Of a stretch of DNA of 64,000 nt, positions 1-14,060 are shown piece after piece; positions within the stretch are counted from its first letter, which is position 1; each line of letters opens with the position of its first letter. The stretch covers positions 62,001 through 126,000 of the forward strand of contig NZ_FMXN01000004.1 of assembly GCF_900104245.1 (NCBI RefSeq), read 5' to 3'. The stretch is from Pseudidiomarina indica (lineage in GTDB: Bacteria; Pseudomonadota; Gammaproteobacteria; Enterobacterales; Alteromonadaceae). The position numbers and the translations under genes are program-made. The notes below the pieces were generated by a model. The model was not told the DNA's origin, did not search any database, and was given only the letters and a program-made list of their open reading frames with translations.

Positions 1-17
1 AACTGCAACTCACATTG

Positions 18-44
18 GCATTGGGGACATGGCACCCCCAATGC
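18..44. repeat. Perfect 9-bp inverted repeat downstream of smg
   Basis: GCATTGGGG (18-26) and CCCCAATGC (36-44) flank a 9-nt loop in the 71 bases after the smg stop. Neither strand has a T-tract after the stem, so an intrinsic terminator is only possible. The rest of 1-71 shows no gene; whatever lies beyond base 1 is outside the window. Confidence 0.4.
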
Positions 45-71
45 TTGTGGTTCTAAAAAATTGTCTGACAT

Positions 72-545
72 TTAATGTAATAAACCCTCAGGCTCTTCAA
101 ACAGCAGCCCTTCCATTTGATCATAGGCGTCTTCATGGCCTGGCACATTAAACAGCACCATCAAAATCACCCATTTCAAATCATCTAAAGTAAATTGCTG
201 AGTATCCAGTTCCATCACACGGTCAATAACCATCTCTCGTGTGGCAAAATCCAACACCCCGAGGTTTTCTAAATACATGATAAAGCCTCGGCTTTCACAA
301 TCCAGACGTGCCGCTTCTTCAGCGGTAAAAACACGGATACTTTTATGCTGTGATTGGTGGGTGTAGGGAATTGCTTGGCTGTCTTGTAAGTCAGCTAATC
401 GCTCAAGCCACGCCAATGCCTTGAGGATTTCTTGGCGATGGAAGCCAGCCCGCGTAAGTTCGTCAGTAAGCTCGTCATGATTGACGACCACCTCCATGTC
501 CGAATGAATAAAATTTTCGAACAAATACATGAGGATATCAAACAT
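72..545 (-). CDS. smg: Smg family protein (DUF494)
   Basis: This 157-aa protein matches the Smg/DUF494 family: it starts with [10 protein letters not shown] and has the acidic helical N-terminus and usual length of the family. The biochemical role of Smg is not established. It is conserved beside dprA near the def-fmt region in many gammaproteobacteria, and that context holds here: dprA lies 2 bp upstream on the same strand, so the two form an operon. The family call is secure; no function can be read from the sequence. Confidence 0.9.
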   Translation of the reverse strand: MFDILMYLFENFIHSDMEVVVNHDELTDELTRAGFHRQEILKALAWLERLADLQDSQAIPYTHQSQHKSIRVFTAEEAARLDCESRGFIMYLENLGVLDFATREMVIDRVMELDTQQFTLDDLKWVILMVLFNVPGHEDAYDQMEGLLFEEPEGLLH

Positions 546-547
546 CG

Positions 548-1594
548 TTAGCGCCTCCCCATTCTGATGTAACCGCCAGGAACTGAGGTAACAACGCCCT
601 CTAGTTCTAACATCACCAATTGTTCTGTCACAATCGCTATGGGTAGCCCACTGCGTGCGACAATCGTATCAACCGAAGTGACTTCCAATCCCACATTAGC
701 CAACAATTGGTGGTTTGCCAAGCTCCGCGTGGAATTAATTTTATCGGATGGCACTGCCTGACTAGATGGTGGCGGCACGGCAAAATTCAACTCCCGCAAA
801 AGGTCATCCACCGAGGTGGCTAATCCAGCCCCTTCTTTGAGGAGTTTGAAACTGCCGCTAAAGGCAACGTCCCACATGGATCCGGGCACCACCCAAATAT
901 CTTTGTTCTGCGCCTGAGCCAGCCCAGCCGTGGTCATGGTACCGCTGCGTAACTTCGCCTCGATAATCAGTATCAACGACGATAACCCGCTTAAAATACG
1001 ATTGCGCCGCGGAAAATGATCCCGCTTAGGCGGCATACCAGGCGCAAATTCCGATACCAACACGCCCGCTTGGCGCACTTGTTGTTGTAATTGCCGATGA
1101 CGTGGCGGGTAATAGATATCCGTGCCATTTCCTAGTACGGCCAACGTGGCGCCTTGTGCCAGCGCACCGCGATGAGCAGCCCCATCAATTCCCGTTGCCA
1201 GCCCACTGCTAACTAACACCCCCGCTTGGGTGAGCCCTCGCGCAAAATAATCCGCCGTATGCAGGCCAATTGGGGATGCATTGCGACTGCCAATAATCGC
1301 CACTTGCGGTACCTGCAACAATTCGGCGTTGCCACTGACAAACAACACCAACGGAGGATCATCAATTTGCCGCAAGCGCTCTGGATAAGCGGCGTCACGA
1401 ATGGTGATATACCGACAATCTGGGTGCCGCAACCACTGCATAAAATGGCGGCAATGAGCGGGCGCAATCACCGTCTTGGAATGGTTCGCATGCGCCAGCA
1501 TGTGGTCGATCGAACTCAGCGAACGTAAATAGCGACGATGCCTGGTCGGGGCACTTGCTAGAGCGAGCACCTGCTCGGCCAATTCTGCATCCAT
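548..1594 (-). CDS. dprA: DNA-processing protein DprA
   Basis: This 348-aa protein is a DprA/Smf. In naturally competent bacteria DprA binds incoming single-stranded DNA and loads RecA. The Rossmann-like core is recognisable by [10 protein letters not shown] near residue 100 and [16 protein letters not shown] near 130-145, followed by the GNGTDIYYP segment. A C-terminal winged-helix-like segment (about 290-348) completes the usual length. It is the first gene of the dprA-smg operon, divergent from def. DprA alone does not prove competence, since it is nearly universal. Confidence 0.95.
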   Translation of the reverse strand: MDAELAEQVLALASAPTRHRRYLRSLSSIDHMLAHANHSKTVIAPAHCRHFMQWLRHPDCRYITIRDAAYPERLRQIDDPPLVLFVSGNAELLQVPQVAIIGSRNASPIGLHTADYFARGLTQAGVLVSSGLATGIDGAAHRGALAQGATLAVLGNGTDIYYPPRHRQLQQQVRQAGVLVSEFAPGMPPKRDHFPRRNRILSGLSSLILIIEAKLRSGTMTTAGLAQAQNKDIWVVPGSMWDVAFSGSFKLLKEGAGLATSVDDLLRELNFAVPPPSSQAVPSDKINSTRSLANHQLLANVGLEVTSVDTIVARSGLPIAIVTEQLVMLELEGVVTSVPGGYIRMGRR

Positions 1595-1681
1595 GCGGAA
1601 CCTCTCAACGGTTGTAAATTCGTGTGTTTACCCTCAAATTAAGGTAAAATTGGCTAAGTTGAATTAATTGAATGAAAGGTT

Positions 1682-2188
1682 ATGAGTAAATTAACTATTT
1701 TGAAATACCCAGACGAACGTTTACGCACCGTCGCACAGCCAATTGAGCAAGTGGATGACGCGTTGCGGAACCAAATCGATGACATGCTGGAAACCATGTA
1801 TGAATCCAATGGCGTGGGCTTAGCTGCCACTCAAGTGGATTTTCATTACCGGTTATTTGTCGCCGACTGCAGCGCTGATCAAGATGAGCCGTTGGTATTT
1901 ATTAACCCTGAAATTACCGCCAAAGAAGGGGAATTTACCAACGAAGAAGGCTGCTTATCCTTCCCTGGCGTGTATGCCAAAGTTGAACGCGCTGGGAAAG
2001 TGACGGTGCAAGCTCTCGATCGCAATGGGCAACCCTTTAGTTTAACCACTGAAGGACTACTCGCGATTTGTATTCAGCACGAGATTGACCATTTAAATGG
2101 CAAGTTATTCGTGGATTACTTATCGCCCCTAAAGCGTGACCGTATTCGCAAAAAGCTGGAAAAAGAAGCGCGGCTCAATGGCGAATAA
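1682..2188 (+). CDS. def: Peptide deformylase
   Basis: This 168-aa cytosolic metalloenzyme removes the N-formyl group from nascent proteins. All three signature motifs are present: GVGLAATQ (44-51), EGCLS (89-93, metal ligand Cys91) and QHEIDHL (132-138, ligands His133 and His137 with catalytic Glu134). An AAAGG ribosome-binding site lies 5 bases before ATG 1682. It heads a def-fmt-rsmB-trkA run with overlapping genes, the same order as in pseudomonads, and overlaps fmt by 11 bp. Confidence 0.97.
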   Translation: MSKLTILKYPDERLRTVAQPIEQVDDALRNQIDDMLETMYESNGVGLAATQVDFHYRLFVADCSADQDEPLVFINPEITAKEGEFTNEEGCLSFPGVYAKVERAGKVTVQALDRNGQPFSLTTEGLLAICIQHEIDHLNGKLFVDYLSPLKRDRIRKKLEKEARLNGE

Positions 2189-3143
2189 ACAACGAATTGT
2201 CTTTGCCGGAACACCGGAATTTGCCGCCCAACATTTGGCCGCATTGTTAGCAGATGAGCGCTGGGAAGTGGTTGCTGTCTATACACAGCCGGACCGCCCT
2301 GCTGGACGTGGCAAAAAGCTGCAAGCCAGTGCCGTCAAACAGCTTGCCCAAGCGCATCAGCTGCCCGTTGAGCAACCCGTGTCACTCAAATCTGCCGAGG
2401 CGCAGCAGCAATTACGGGACTATGCACCCGATGTGATGGTGGTCGTTGCCTATGGACTCCTCCTGCCCCAAGCGGTGCTGGATATCCCAACCTACGGCTG
2501 TGTGAACGTGCACGGTTCCTTATTACCTCGCTGGCGCGGCGCAGCACCGATTCAACGTGCGCTGTGGGCCGGCGATGATGAAACGGGCGTGGCCATTATG
2601 CGGATGGAAGCCGGGCTGGATACCGGGCCGGTGCTGTTAGAGGCAAAACTGCCCATTCTACCGACCGACACCTCTGCAAGTTTATACGAGAAGCTGGCCG
2701 AACTAGGCCCTAAAGCCTTATGTGAGGCATTGGCCCAATTACCAACGCTTCTTGACCAAGCCCAGCCGCAGGACGATAGCCAAGCCACCTACGCCCATAA
2801 ACTCTCCAAAGAAGAAGCACAACTGGACTGGCAATTGCCAGCAGTGCAGTTGGAGCGTTGGGTGCGCGCATTTAATCCTTGGCCGATCTGCTGGTTCCCT
2901 GCCGCGAATGGTGAAATCATTAAGGTGTGGCAAGCGCAAGTCGATAACCAACAGAGTACCGCCCCTGCAGGCACAGTGTTACACGCCGATAAGCACGGTA
3001 TTGTGATTCAAACCGGGCAAGGAGCGTTGCGCATCACCCAGCTGCAACCCGCCGGTAAGAAGCCCATGTCTGCCACCGATTTCTTGAACGGTCGCAGTGA
3101 TTGGCTCGTGGTTGGCACGCAACTACCAACGGGGACATCATGA
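2178..3143 (+). CDS. fmt: Methionyl-tRNA formyltransferase
   Basis: This 321-aa enzyme formylates initiator Met-tRNA using 10-formyl-tetrahydrofolate, the reaction that Def reverses on proteins. Visible features are the N-terminal FAGTPEFAA, the catalytic [18 protein letters not shown] segment (109-126; Asn110, His112) and Asp148 in GLDTGP. A C-terminal OB-fold-like domain follows. The ATG at 2178 is chosen because the family begins just before IVFAGTPEF; the frame is open further upstream but those codons lie inside def. It overlaps def by 11 bp and rsmB by 4 bp (ATGA). Confidence 0.97.
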   Translation: MANKQRIVFAGTPEFAAQHLAALLADERWEVVAVYTQPDRPAGRGKKLQASAVKQLAQAHQLPVEQPVSLKSAEAQQQLRDYAPDVMVVVAYGLLLPQAVLDIPTYGCVNVHGSLLPRWRGAAPIQRALWAGDDETGVAIMRMEAGLDTGPVLLEAKLPILPTDTSASLYEKLAELGPKALCEALAQLPTLLDQAQPQDDSQATYAHKLSKEEAQLDWQLPAVQLERWVRAFNPWPICWFPAANGEIIKVWQAQVDNQQSTAPAGTVLHADKHGIVIQTGQGALRITQLQPAGKKPMSATDFLNGRSDWLVVGTQLPTGTS

Positions 3144-4438
3144 GCACCTGGGCCGGTGCGGAGAGCCGTGCCGCCGCGGCTCAAGCAGTGTTCCAAGTGG
3201 TTGAACAAGGGCGCTCCTTAAGTCAGGCGTTGCCACAGCTCACCCGCTCACTGAGTGGTCGAGATAAAGGCATGGCGCAAGCATTAGCCTACGGCACATT
3301 GCGCTTTTTACCACCGTTGAATTACATGATTAGCCAACAGCTGGCCAAGCCGCTGAAAGGGGAACTACTGCCCCTCCACAGTCTTTTGTTAGTGGGCGCT
3401 TACCAACTTACCTACATGGGCGCTGCTGAACATGCGGCTGTATCCGCCACCGTGGACGCTGCCCATTTACTGAAACGCAGTAAACAAAAAGGGCTAGTCA
3501 ACGCGGTATTGCGCAATATTCAGCGCCAATGGCCTGAATTACAAGCAGCCATTGCCGCACACCCACAACTCAGCCATGCCCATCCGCGCTGGTTGGCAGA
3601 CGCGATTCATACGCATTATCCGCAGCAAGCCGCACAAGTTATTGCAGCCAATAATGCTCAAGCGCCCATGTGGCTTCGCATTAACGAACAGTACACCACC
3701 CGCGACAACTATTTAGCCTTGCTGGCACAAGCAGGTATTGACGCCCTGCCCCAAGCACCGCTCAGCAGTGCCATTCAATTAGCGCAAGCCGTGGATGTGC
3801 AATCCTTGCCCCATTTCGCAGACGGCTGGGTATCAGTGCAAGACATTGCTGCACAACACGCGGTCTATTTATTGAACGCCCAAGCCGGTGAGCGTATTTT
3901 GGACTGCTGCGCTGCCCCAGGAGGGAAAACGGCGCACATTTTAGAACGTCAGCCTACGGCTCAGGTACTCGCCATTGATGTGGATGAGCAGCGCTTAACC
4001 CGGGTGCACGACAACTTGCAGCGCCTAGGCTTGCAAGCGCAAGTACAAGTGGCCGACGCCACCCAAACTGATTGGTGGGATGGTCAACTATTTGATCGAA
4101 TTCTACTCGACGCGCCCTGTTCAGCAACCGGCGTGATCCGCCGTCATCCTGATATAAAATGGTTACGGCGTGCCACTGATATTACTGAGTTGGCCACCTT
4201 ACAGCAGCAGATTTTGCAAACCCTTTGGCCATTATTAAAACCGGGCGGTACTCTGCTGTACGCAACTTGCTCAATTTTGGCAGAAGAAAATACCCAGCAA
4301 ATTGCGAGATTTATCGACCACACCGCTGATGCAATTCAGGTTGCGACCGCACCAACCGGTGCGCTAGAGTGGCAATGGTTGCCAGGCGAAAACGATGGTG
4401 ACGGCTTCTTTTATGCAACTCTGGAAAAACGACCATGA
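3140..4438 (+). CDS. rsmB: 16S rRNA m5C967 methyltransferase
   Basis: This 432-aa protein is RsmB (Sun/Fmu), which methylates C967 of 16S rRNA with S-adenosylmethionine. It has an N-terminal NusB-like RNA-binding domain (about 1-140) and a C-terminal Rossmann methyltransferase domain. The SAM loop is [10 protein letters not shown]. The two cysteine motifs of RNA m5C methyltransferases are present: LDAPCSATG (with RRHPDIKW) and ATCSI. The start at 3140 overlaps the fmt stop as ATGA, which suggests translational coupling. trkA follows with another 4-bp overlap. Confidence 0.96.
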   Translation: MSTWAGAESRAAAAQAVFQVVEQGRSLSQALPQLTRSLSGRDKGMAQALAYGTLRFLPPLNYMISQQLAKPLKGELLPLHSLLLVGAYQLTYMGAAEHAAVSATVDAAHLLKRSKQKGLVNAVLRNIQRQWPELQAAIAAHPQLSHAHPRWLADAIHTHYPQQAAQVIAANNAQAPMWLRINEQYTTRDNYLALLAQAGIDALPQAPLSSAIQLAQAVDVQSLPHFADGWVSVQDIAAQHAVYLLNAQAGERILDCCAAPGGKTAHILERQPTAQVLAIDVDEQRLTRVHDNLQRLGLQAQVQVADATQTDWWDGQLFDRILLDAPCSATGVIRRHPDIKWLRRATDITELATLQQQILQTLWPLLKPGGTLLYATCSILAEENTQQIARFIDHTADAIQVATAPTGALEWQWLPGENDGDGFFYATLEKRP

Positions 4439-5811
4439 AAATTGTGATTCTAGGCGGCGGACAGGTTGGGGCAACCCTTGCTGAGAACCTGGTAGGCGAA
4501 GATAACGATATTACTGTTGTCGATACTGATAAACGTCGATTGGAATCACTTGCTGAAGCCCTTGATATTCGTACCATTGAGGGCCACGCCTCGCATCCAC
4601 GCGTGTTGCGCGCAGCCGGGTGCGAAGATGCCGACATGCTCATTGCCGTCACCACCAGTGATGAAATCAACATGATGGCATGTCAGGTGGCCTACACCCT
4701 ATTCAAAACACCCAAGCGGATTGCCCGTATTCGCTCACATGAATACAGTGATTTTGCCGATTCCCTGTTCCATAAAGATGACCTTCCCGTTGACCACGTC
4801 ATTTCACCGGAGCAACAAGTCACGGATTATATTAAACGCTTGGTGGATTACCCGGGTGCGTTGCAAGTGGTGGAGTTTGCCAATGGCAGAGCCAGCTTAG
4901 TGGCGGTGCGTGCTTATTATGGCGGCAAACTGGTGGGCCACCCCATTGCTGCGTTAAAAAATCACCTATCTAACGCCGAGGCCCGAGTTGCTGCAATTTT
5001 TCGGCGCGGACACGCGATTAAACCAACTGGAACCACCATCATCGAAGCCGGCGATGAAGTATTTTTTGTCACTGATACGCGCGCTGTACGAACGGTGATG
5101 GAAGCCATGCAGAGACTTGAAAACCCTTATCGACGCATCCTGATTGCTGGGGGCGGCAATGTCGGTGCGGGCTTGGCGGCACAATTAGAAAATCAGCACT
5201 ATGTGAAGCTGATCGAGCAGAATCCCGAGCGCGCGGAAGCATTAAACGAACGCTTAGAAAAAACCACCGTGCTGTATGGCAATGCCTCTGATGAACGATT
5301 GTTGCTAGACGAAAACGTGGATGACATGGATGTATTTATTGCCGTGACCAATGACGATGAGGCCAATATTATGTCGGCCATGCTCGCCAAACGGCTCGGT
5401 GCGAAGAAAACCATGGTGCTAATTCAGCGCCAAGCCTATATTGAATTAACCCAAGATCACGTCATCGATATCGCAATTTCACCGCAACGTGCCACTGTTT
5501 CATCCTTACTTTCGCTGGTCAGAAAAGGCGATATAGTGAATGCTTACTCACTCCGTAAAGGCGTTGCAGAGGCGATTGAGGTGATTGCCCATGGCGATGA
5601 ACAAACCTCCAAAGTCATTGGCAAAAGCATTGATGAAATTAAATTACCACCCGGCGCAACCATTGGCGCCATTGTGCGCGGTCATGAGGTGCTGATTGCT
5701 CACCACGACACCATTTTACAGGCCGATGACCACGTGATTGTGTTCTTAGTAGATAAGCAATATATCGGCGAAGTTGAGCACCTATTCCAACCCGGCGCCC
5801 TCTTCTTCTAG
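4435..5811 (+). CDS. trkA: Trk potassium uptake regulatory protein TrkA
   Basis: This 458-aa peripheral membrane protein gates Trk potassium channels in response to nucleotides. It has the standard duplicated RCK architecture: an NAD-binding Rossmann motif GGGQVG near residue 8, a second at GGGNVGAG near 240, and a TrkA-C domain after each half. It overlaps rsmB by 4 bp and is convergent with trkH, with only 4 bp between the stops. The channel subunit TrkH is thus next door but on the opposite strand, so the two are not co-transcribed. Confidence 0.97.
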   Translation: MKIVILGGGQVGATLAENLVGEDNDITVVDTDKRRLESLAEALDIRTIEGHASHPRVLRAAGCEDADMLIAVTTSDEINMMACQVAYTLFKTPKRIARIRSHEYSDFADSLFHKDDLPVDHVISPEQQVTDYIKRLVDYPGALQVVEFANGRASLVAVRAYYGGKLVGHPIAALKNHLSNAEARVAAIFRRGHAIKPTGTTIIEAGDEVFFVTDTRAVRTVMEAMQRLENPYRRILIAGGGNVGAGLAAQLENQHYVKLIEQNPERAEALNERLEKTTVLYGNASDERLLLDENVDDMDVFIAVTNDDEANIMSAMLAKRLGAKKTMVLIQRQAYIELTQDHVIDIAISPQRATVSSLLSLVRKGDIVNAYSLRKGVAEAIEVIAHGDEQTSKVIGKSIDEIKLPPGATIGAIVRGHEVLIAHHDTILQADDHVIVFLVDKQYIGEVEHLFQPGALFF

Positions 5812-5815
5812 CACT

Positions 5816-7267
5816 TTAACTACGCCAGAAAGTGGGGGTTAAGAGCACCAAGATGGTGAAGATTTCTAACCGCCCAAACAACATCGCAAGCATCAGCATC
5901 CATTTAGCTGGAGCTGAAATATCCGCATAGTTTTGCACCACCTCGCCAAAGCCTGGACCTAAATTATTTAAACAGGCGGCGACCGCAGAAAATGCCGTGA
6001 CTTGATCCAACCCAGTGGCTAATAAACCCAGCATGATCACGGCAAAGACCAGCGCATAGGCGGCAAAAAAGCCCCACACCGCTTCCACTACCCGAGGCGG
6101 CACAATACGCGAACCTAGTTTTACCGAATACACGCCTTGTGGATGAACCAACCGATTCAATTCACGCACCCCCTGCCGTGCTAGTAGCAACACACGCACT
6201 ACTTTCAAGCCGCCAGCGGTGGAACTGGCACAGCCCCCAATGAAGCTAGCTAAAATCAACAGCACTGGAATAAATAGCGGCCACACCGAGAAATCTGCGG
6301 TGGTAAAGCCGGCGGTGGTGCTAATCGATACGCTCTGAATAAAGGCTTGATCCAAAGTTTCAGCAGCACTACCAAACACCTGCTGACTCAACAAAGTCAC
6401 AAACACCACAACGAATAACGTCACTTGAACCAGCATGAATGCACGCACTTCAGAGTCCTGGGTATAACTGCGGAACGAACGCCCAGTAATGGCCGCGTAG
6501 TGAACGGCAAAATTCATCGCTGACAACAGCAGAAAAATGCCACAAATGGTGTTAATCAAAGCACTATCGAAATAGCCTAAATTGGCATCATAGGTACTAA
6601 AGCCTCCCACCGAGACCGTGGAAAATGCATGGCCAATAGCGTCAAACCACCCCATGCCAGCAACTTTATAGGCGGCTGCGCAGGCCACCGTTAGCGCCAC
6701 ATAGATGTACCATAAGTGTTTGGCAGTATCGGCAATGCGCGGCGTCATCTTGGCATCTTTTAATGGCCCCGGAATTTCAGCGCGATAGAGCTGCATGCCA
6801 CCAATGCCTAACATGGGTAAAATAGCGACCGCTAACACGATAATCCCCATACCGCCGAGCCATTGCAATTGCTGTCGGTAGTAAAGAATGCTGTGAGGAA
6901 GGGTTTCAATGCCGCTCAGGACGGTGGCACCGGTGGTGGTTAAGCCCGAAAACGACTCGAATGCGGCATCGGTAAAACTGAGCCCGAGTTCACCGGTAAA
7001 CCAAAAGGGCAGGATGCCGACACAGCCCAACACCGACCAAAACAGCACGGTCAGTAAAAAACCATCGCGAACTTTCAGGTCAGAATATGCAGCGCGGTTC
7101 GGGTACCACACCCAAAACCCCACAATGAGGCTTACGACAAATGCCACTAAAAACGCTAAACCGCCGCCATCTTGATACCAAAGCGCAATTAAAGCGGGCG
7201 GGATGAGGGTGACGCTGAACAAGCAGATTAATAAACCTAATGTTCTTAAAATACCACGCCATCGCAT
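5816..7267 (-). CDS. trkH: Trk potassium uptake channel subunit TrkH
   Basis: This 483-aa inner-membrane protein is the potassium-translocating TrkH/TrkG subunit. It is hydrophobic throughout. Selectivity-filter loops of the MPM-repeat type are visible, such as GLTTTGATV near 108, TVSVGGFSTYD near 220, STTAGFTTADF near 320 and LNNLGPGFG near 435. It works with TrkA, encoded convergently beside it. The upstream gene (YigZ family) shares the base at 7267, so trkH is probably transcribed behind slt and yigZ. Confidence 0.96.
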   Translation of the reverse strand: MRWRGILRTLGLLICLFSVTLIPPALIALWYQDGGGLAFLVAFVVSLIVGFWVWYPNRAAYSDLKVRDGFLLTVLFWSVLGCVGILPFWFTGELGLSFTDAAFESFSGLTTTGATVLSGIETLPHSILYYRQQLQWLGGMGIIVLAVAILPMLGIGGMQLYRAEIPGPLKDAKMTPRIADTAKHLWYIYVALTVACAAAYKVAGMGWFDAIGHAFSTVSVGGFSTYDANLGYFDSALINTICGIFLLLSAMNFAVHYAAITGRSFRSYTQDSEVRAFMLVQVTLFVVVFVTLLSQQVFGSAAETLDQAFIQSVSISTTAGFTTADFSVWPLFIPVLLILASFIGGCASSTAGGLKVVRVLLLARQGVRELNRLVHPQGVYSVKLGSRIVPPRVVEAVWGFFAAYALVFAVIMLGLLATGLDQVTAFSAVAACLNNLGPGFGEVVQNYADISAPAKWMLMLAMLFGRLEIFTILVLLTPTFWRS

Positions 7268-7887
7268 TAGGAAGCCTCGTCCGCAATGGTCATGATTACG
7301 CGCCCTTGAGTCATGTTGGTTAGTTCCGTTTGTAGTGCGGAGGCCGTGTCTGCAACCACCTCTAGTTGCATTTCAATGACATCCGTAAACTCTTGCGTTG
7401 CGATAACCGCATCATATTTTTGTAAGGTATGGGTCACCACGCTTTGGTCCCCGTAATCGTAGTTGATTTGGGCGGTTTTGCGCAATATTTTCGGCGTGGT
7501 CGTCACGCATTTTAGGACCTCACTGACAGCTTGACTGTACGCCCGCTGGAGCCCACCCGTCCCTAACTTGATGCCGCCAAAATAACGCACCACGATCACC
7601 GACACCTCGCCTAACCCACTGCTTTGAAGCACATGAAACATGGGCCGACCTGCGGTTCCCGAGGGCTCGCCATCATCGCTCATGGCATAGGCTTGGCTGT
7701 TATTCGGAGCCCCCCAAATGGCCGCCGTACAATAATGCGTAGCACCAGGCCACTCTTGCTGACAATAACGTAAATGCTGCTGATGCTCCGCAGCACTTGA
7801 AACAGGCCATAACGACGTAATAAAACGACTGTTTTTAATCACTAACTCATGTGTCGCTGGTGCGCTGGGCACCTGATATCCACTCAT
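7267..7887 (-). CDS. yigZ: YigZ/IMPACT family protein
   Basis: This 206-aa protein is a member of the YigZ/IMPACT (UPF0029) family. The family signature is clear in the middle: DDGEPSGTAGRPM followed by VRYFGGIKLGTGGLQRAY. A C-terminal DUF1949-like domain (about 140-206) is present. The bacterial function is not settled; the eukaryotic relative IMPACT regulates GCN2. It sits between slt and trkH on the same strand, 7 bp after slt and abutting trkH. Confidence 0.9.
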   Translation of the reverse strand: MSGYQVPSAPATHELVIKNSRFITSLWPVSSAAEHQQHLRYCQQEWPGATHYCTAAIWGAPNNSQAYAMSDDGEPSGTAGRPMFHVLQSSGLGEVSVIVVRYFGGIKLGTGGLQRAYSQAVSEVLKCVTTTPKILRKTAQINYDYGDQSVVTHTLQKYDAVIATQEFTDVIEMQLEVVADTASALQTELTNMTQGRVIMTIADEAS

Positions 7888-7894
7888 GACTTTC

Positions 7895-9880
7895 CTAACG
7901 TTGATACTGCGCTTTACTCACTCGCATCGGAACGAGCTCAGCAAATAACTGTGGCTGTTGCTCTTGGTCACGAAGGGCGCGATAAACCTGTTGATACATC
8001 AACACTTGCTTCACATAATTGCGGGTTTCCGCATAAGGGATGAGCTCAATCCAACGGTCCGCTTCCATCCCTTCGGCGGGCAACCAATCGACCACCCGAT
8101 AAATGCCTGCATTATACGCTGCGGTCGCCAAGATCCAATTGCCATCCAAACGCCGTTGCAAGTTTGCCAAGTAGCGCGTGCCGAGCCGGATGTTACGAGC
8201 TGGTTGGTAGAGTTCATGGGCACTGACATCGGCTCGCTCCACAAGTTTGGCGGTGCTTGGCAGCAATTGCATGAGCCCGTACGCGCCAGCGTGGGAATAC
8301 GCATCCACCCGAAACGCACTTTCCCGTCGCGAAACTGCTAACGCCCAATTCACATCAATTTGCGCAGCGTCGGCAAAACGTTCATGAAGATCCAAAAAGG
8401 CCATGGGGAAACGTTCTTCAACGGCATCGAATTCCTGCAGCAATCCCAGCGTATAAATACTTTGGTCATGCCAGCCCCATTCATGGGCAATGCGCGCTAA
8501 GGCACGCTGATCGGTGGCCGCAGAGTGTTCTAATAAAGCATTCCATTCGCGGCGAGCATCTAACGTGCGCTCCAATTGCAATAATTCATAGGCGCGTTGT
8601 ACCCCAGGCAATTGCCGCACTCGATGCAACGTTTCAGGCGTTACTTGCAACGGGGTGTCGCTGAGGGATAACGGTTGCTGCAGGTGAGCTGCCGCCAAGA
8701 AACCATAATAACTCCGTTGCTCGGCCAAAGGCTGTAATACCGCTTGACCTGCCTCAGGCTGTTGAGTCGCTGCTAACGCACGGGCGTACCAGTATTGCCA
8801 CTGCCCCGACTGCTGCTGTTCCACTGATAACTGTGGCACAAAAGCAAGCATCGCGGCCCAGTCTTGATCTCTTAGCCATTGCGCCAACTGCCAATGCAAG
8901 GTCACGTCGGTATGTTCATGGGGCGCCAGCTGGGCCAACCACTCCCGAGCTTGAGACATGCCCTTGGCACTGAGTGCGACGGCAAAGGTTTGGCGAATTT
9001 TTAAATCTTGCTCAGGGGTCAGCTGAATATGTTCTGGCAGCTGGTGCCAGCGGCGCAGTGCGCGTTCTGGTTCGCGCCAAATCATACGACCGAACCCATA
9101 GGTCACAATTTGGGCTTCATGCTCGGGAAAGTCGCCATGCAAATACTTAAATTGCCCAATTTGGCCGGGATTACGGCGCACCCGATGGAAGTGCTCCGCC
9201 AAATACTGCATGTTATCAGGCAATAAGCGCTGCAAATAAGGAATCAAGGTATGCCGGCCGCCGTCCCCCGCCAACACCACCCGCTGCCAAATTAAATCGG
9301 TGGAACGTAACCCTGCTTCTTCCCACTCTTTGAGCAGTGGGTCACAGGCTTTCGGCAAGGATTCCCCTGTCAGCCAAATATCATTCACCAACCGTAGCGT
9401 GGCGTCCCGTCGTTCAGGATAAAGCGCTAGCTGGGCGGTCACCGCAAAACACTGTTGCTGATAGGTGCCCCCATTGCCTGGGTTTAAGCGATAAAGTTGC
9501 AAAAACGCATCATAGTCCTGCCGCCGCATGAACCGCCCCAACCATGATTGCCGCACTGTGCGTACCAAGGGGGACAACTCATGTTCCGCTAAAAATTGAT
9601 AAACGCGGTCAACCTCATCCAACCGAGCGCGCTCGCGCAAGTATTGTGCCTCAAGATAAGGACGTAACGGGTAATCCCCCAACTGCTTATAATAATTTTC
9701 AAACTCATTCAGCTGGCGGCGAGTCAACGCGGTTTCAGCTTGCAGAAACAGTTCACGCTGTTGCTCCAGTTGGGTGGTTGTCTGGCTGGGCTCGGCGAGT
9801 ACCTTGGGCGCAGCCGTCAGCGCAACGCCCAACAAGGTGTAGATAACGACCCTATGCAATGATTGAAACCACTGTGTCAT
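7895..9880 (-). CDS. slt: Soluble lytic murein transglycosylase
   Basis: This 661-aa periplasmic enzyme cleaves peptidoglycan glycan strands to 1,6-anhydromuropeptides. A signal peptide occupies about residues 1-29 and ends ...KVLAEPS. A long superhelical U/L domain of helical repeats (about 35-470) follows, then the C-terminal goose-lysozyme-like domain. The catalytic glutamate lies in SRRESAF, followed by GAYGLMQLLP and the AAYNAG motif. Length is close to E. coli Slt70. It is divergent from fadB and first in a probable slt-yigZ-trkH operon. Confidence 0.95.
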   Translation of the reverse strand: MTQWFQSLHRVVIYTLLGVALTAAPKVLAEPSQTTTQLEQQRELFLQAETALTRRQLNEFENYYKQLGDYPLRPYLEAQYLRERARLDEVDRVYQFLAEHELSPLVRTVRQSWLGRFMRRQDYDAFLQLYRLNPGNGGTYQQQCFAVTAQLALYPERRDATLRLVNDIWLTGESLPKACDPLLKEWEEAGLRSTDLIWQRVVLAGDGGRHTLIPYLQRLLPDNMQYLAEHFHRVRRNPGQIGQFKYLHGDFPEHEAQIVTYGFGRMIWREPERALRRWHQLPEHIQLTPEQDLKIRQTFAVALSAKGMSQAREWLAQLAPHEHTDVTLHWQLAQWLRDQDWAAMLAFVPQLSVEQQQSGQWQYWYARALAATQQPEAGQAVLQPLAEQRSYYGFLAAAHLQQPLSLSDTPLQVTPETLHRVRQLPGVQRAYELLQLERTLDARREWNALLEHSAATDQRALARIAHEWGWHDQSIYTLGLLQEFDAVEERFPMAFLDLHERFADAAQIDVNWALAVSRRESAFRVDAYSHAGAYGLMQLLPSTAKLVERADVSAHELYQPARNIRLGTRYLANLQRRLDGNWILATAAYNAGIYRVVDWLPAEGMEADRWIELIPYAETRNYVKQVLMYQQVYRALRDQEQQPQLFAELVPMRVSKAQYQR

Positions 9881-9884
9881 AATT

Positions 9885-9898
9885 CAAACGCACGTTTA
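9885..9898. promoter_or_regulatory. Possible PsrA/TetR-type operator in the slt-fadB gap
   Basis: CAAAC-GCAC-GTTTA is a near-palindrome 16 bp upstream of the proposed fadB -35 box. It resembles the published PsrA motif of Pseudomonas (G/CAAAC, 2-4 bases, GTTTG/C), which controls fadBA there, with one mismatch in the last position. No psrA gene lies in the window, so this is a motif-based guess. Confidence 0.3.
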
Positions 9899-9913
9899 AA
9901 AATAGATTGAAAA

Positions 9914-9942
9914 TTTACCCTATTCGGGCCACACTCTATAAC
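9914..9942 (+). promoter_or_regulatory. Predicted sigma-70 promoter of fadBA
   Basis: TTTACC (9914-9919) and TATAAC (9937-9942) are separated by 17 bp. They match 4/6 and 5/6 of the sigma-70 consensus and lie 64 bp before the fadB ATG. An AAGGAG ribosome-binding site precedes the gene. Confidence 0.5.
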
Positions 9943-10006
9943 GACTATAAGAACCACTTTAACCGAAAGCAATCTGATTATCAGTAACCGCTCAAGGAGA
10001 TCGAAC

Positions 10007-13346
<3,340 letters not shown>

Positions 13347-13348
<2 letters not shown>

Positions 13349-14048
13349 AGCTGCCTTTGCGAATGACGTAACGATATGGGGTGGTTGCGGTTTCGGCCGC
13401 AACCAACTCATGATCCATAAAACGACAGAAACTCGGAATATCCCGGGTTGTTGCAGGGTCATCTGCAATCACTTCGAGCATGTCTCCCGGCGCCATATTG
13501 CGAATAGCAACGCGCACCATCATCACCGGCTCAGGACAGCGCAAGCCCAAGGTATCCAATTGCTTGCTCGGCAATACTTTCTGCCAAAATTCCGCTTTGC
13601 CCATGCTGGCATCGAGTTGATAGGGCTCAAATCCATACTTGCGATAAGCCAATTGCCCAGGCTCATTGCCTTGCAACACTTCGAGGGTGAGCTTACAACA
13701 ACCCCGTTGGACTGCCTCGGCCTCTACTGCCGCGAGTAATTTCTGGGCAATGCCCTGCCCCCGATAACCATCCAACACAGCAATATCATGCACGTTGATT
13801 AACGGCTTCGCCGCAAACGTGGAAAACCCTTCCACACAGTTCACTAAGCCAACCGGCTGATCGTTCAGGTATGCCAGGAACGAAAACACCTGGGGCCGTT
13901 TGGCCATTTCATCCAATAATGTTGCTTGAGTTTGTGCTGGAAGTGGCTCACCGCCGCCCATAGGGTCACAGGCGTAGTGATTTAATAATGTCAGTAAGGC
14001 GTCGCGGTGGCTCGGATTGTGATAATCCACCCGTACTATCTCAAGCAT
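13347..14048 (-). CDS. GNAT acetyltransferase fused to a TusA sulfur-carrier domain
   Basis: This 233-aa protein joins two domains in one uninterrupted frame. Residues 1-158 are a GNAT N-acetyltransferase with the acetyl-CoA loop [12 protein letters not shown] (94-105) and the AYRKYGF ending. Residues 163-233 are a TusA/SirA domain very close to E. coli TusA, with the active cysteine at 171 in LGLRCPEP, then [17 protein letters not shown] and PYRYVIRKG. TusA relays persulfide sulfur from IscS for tRNA 2-thiolation. The acetylation substrate cannot be read from sequence. The gene is convergent with fadA and 12 bp from tag. Confidence 0.88.
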
Positions 14049-14060
14049 AATTATCTCTTA

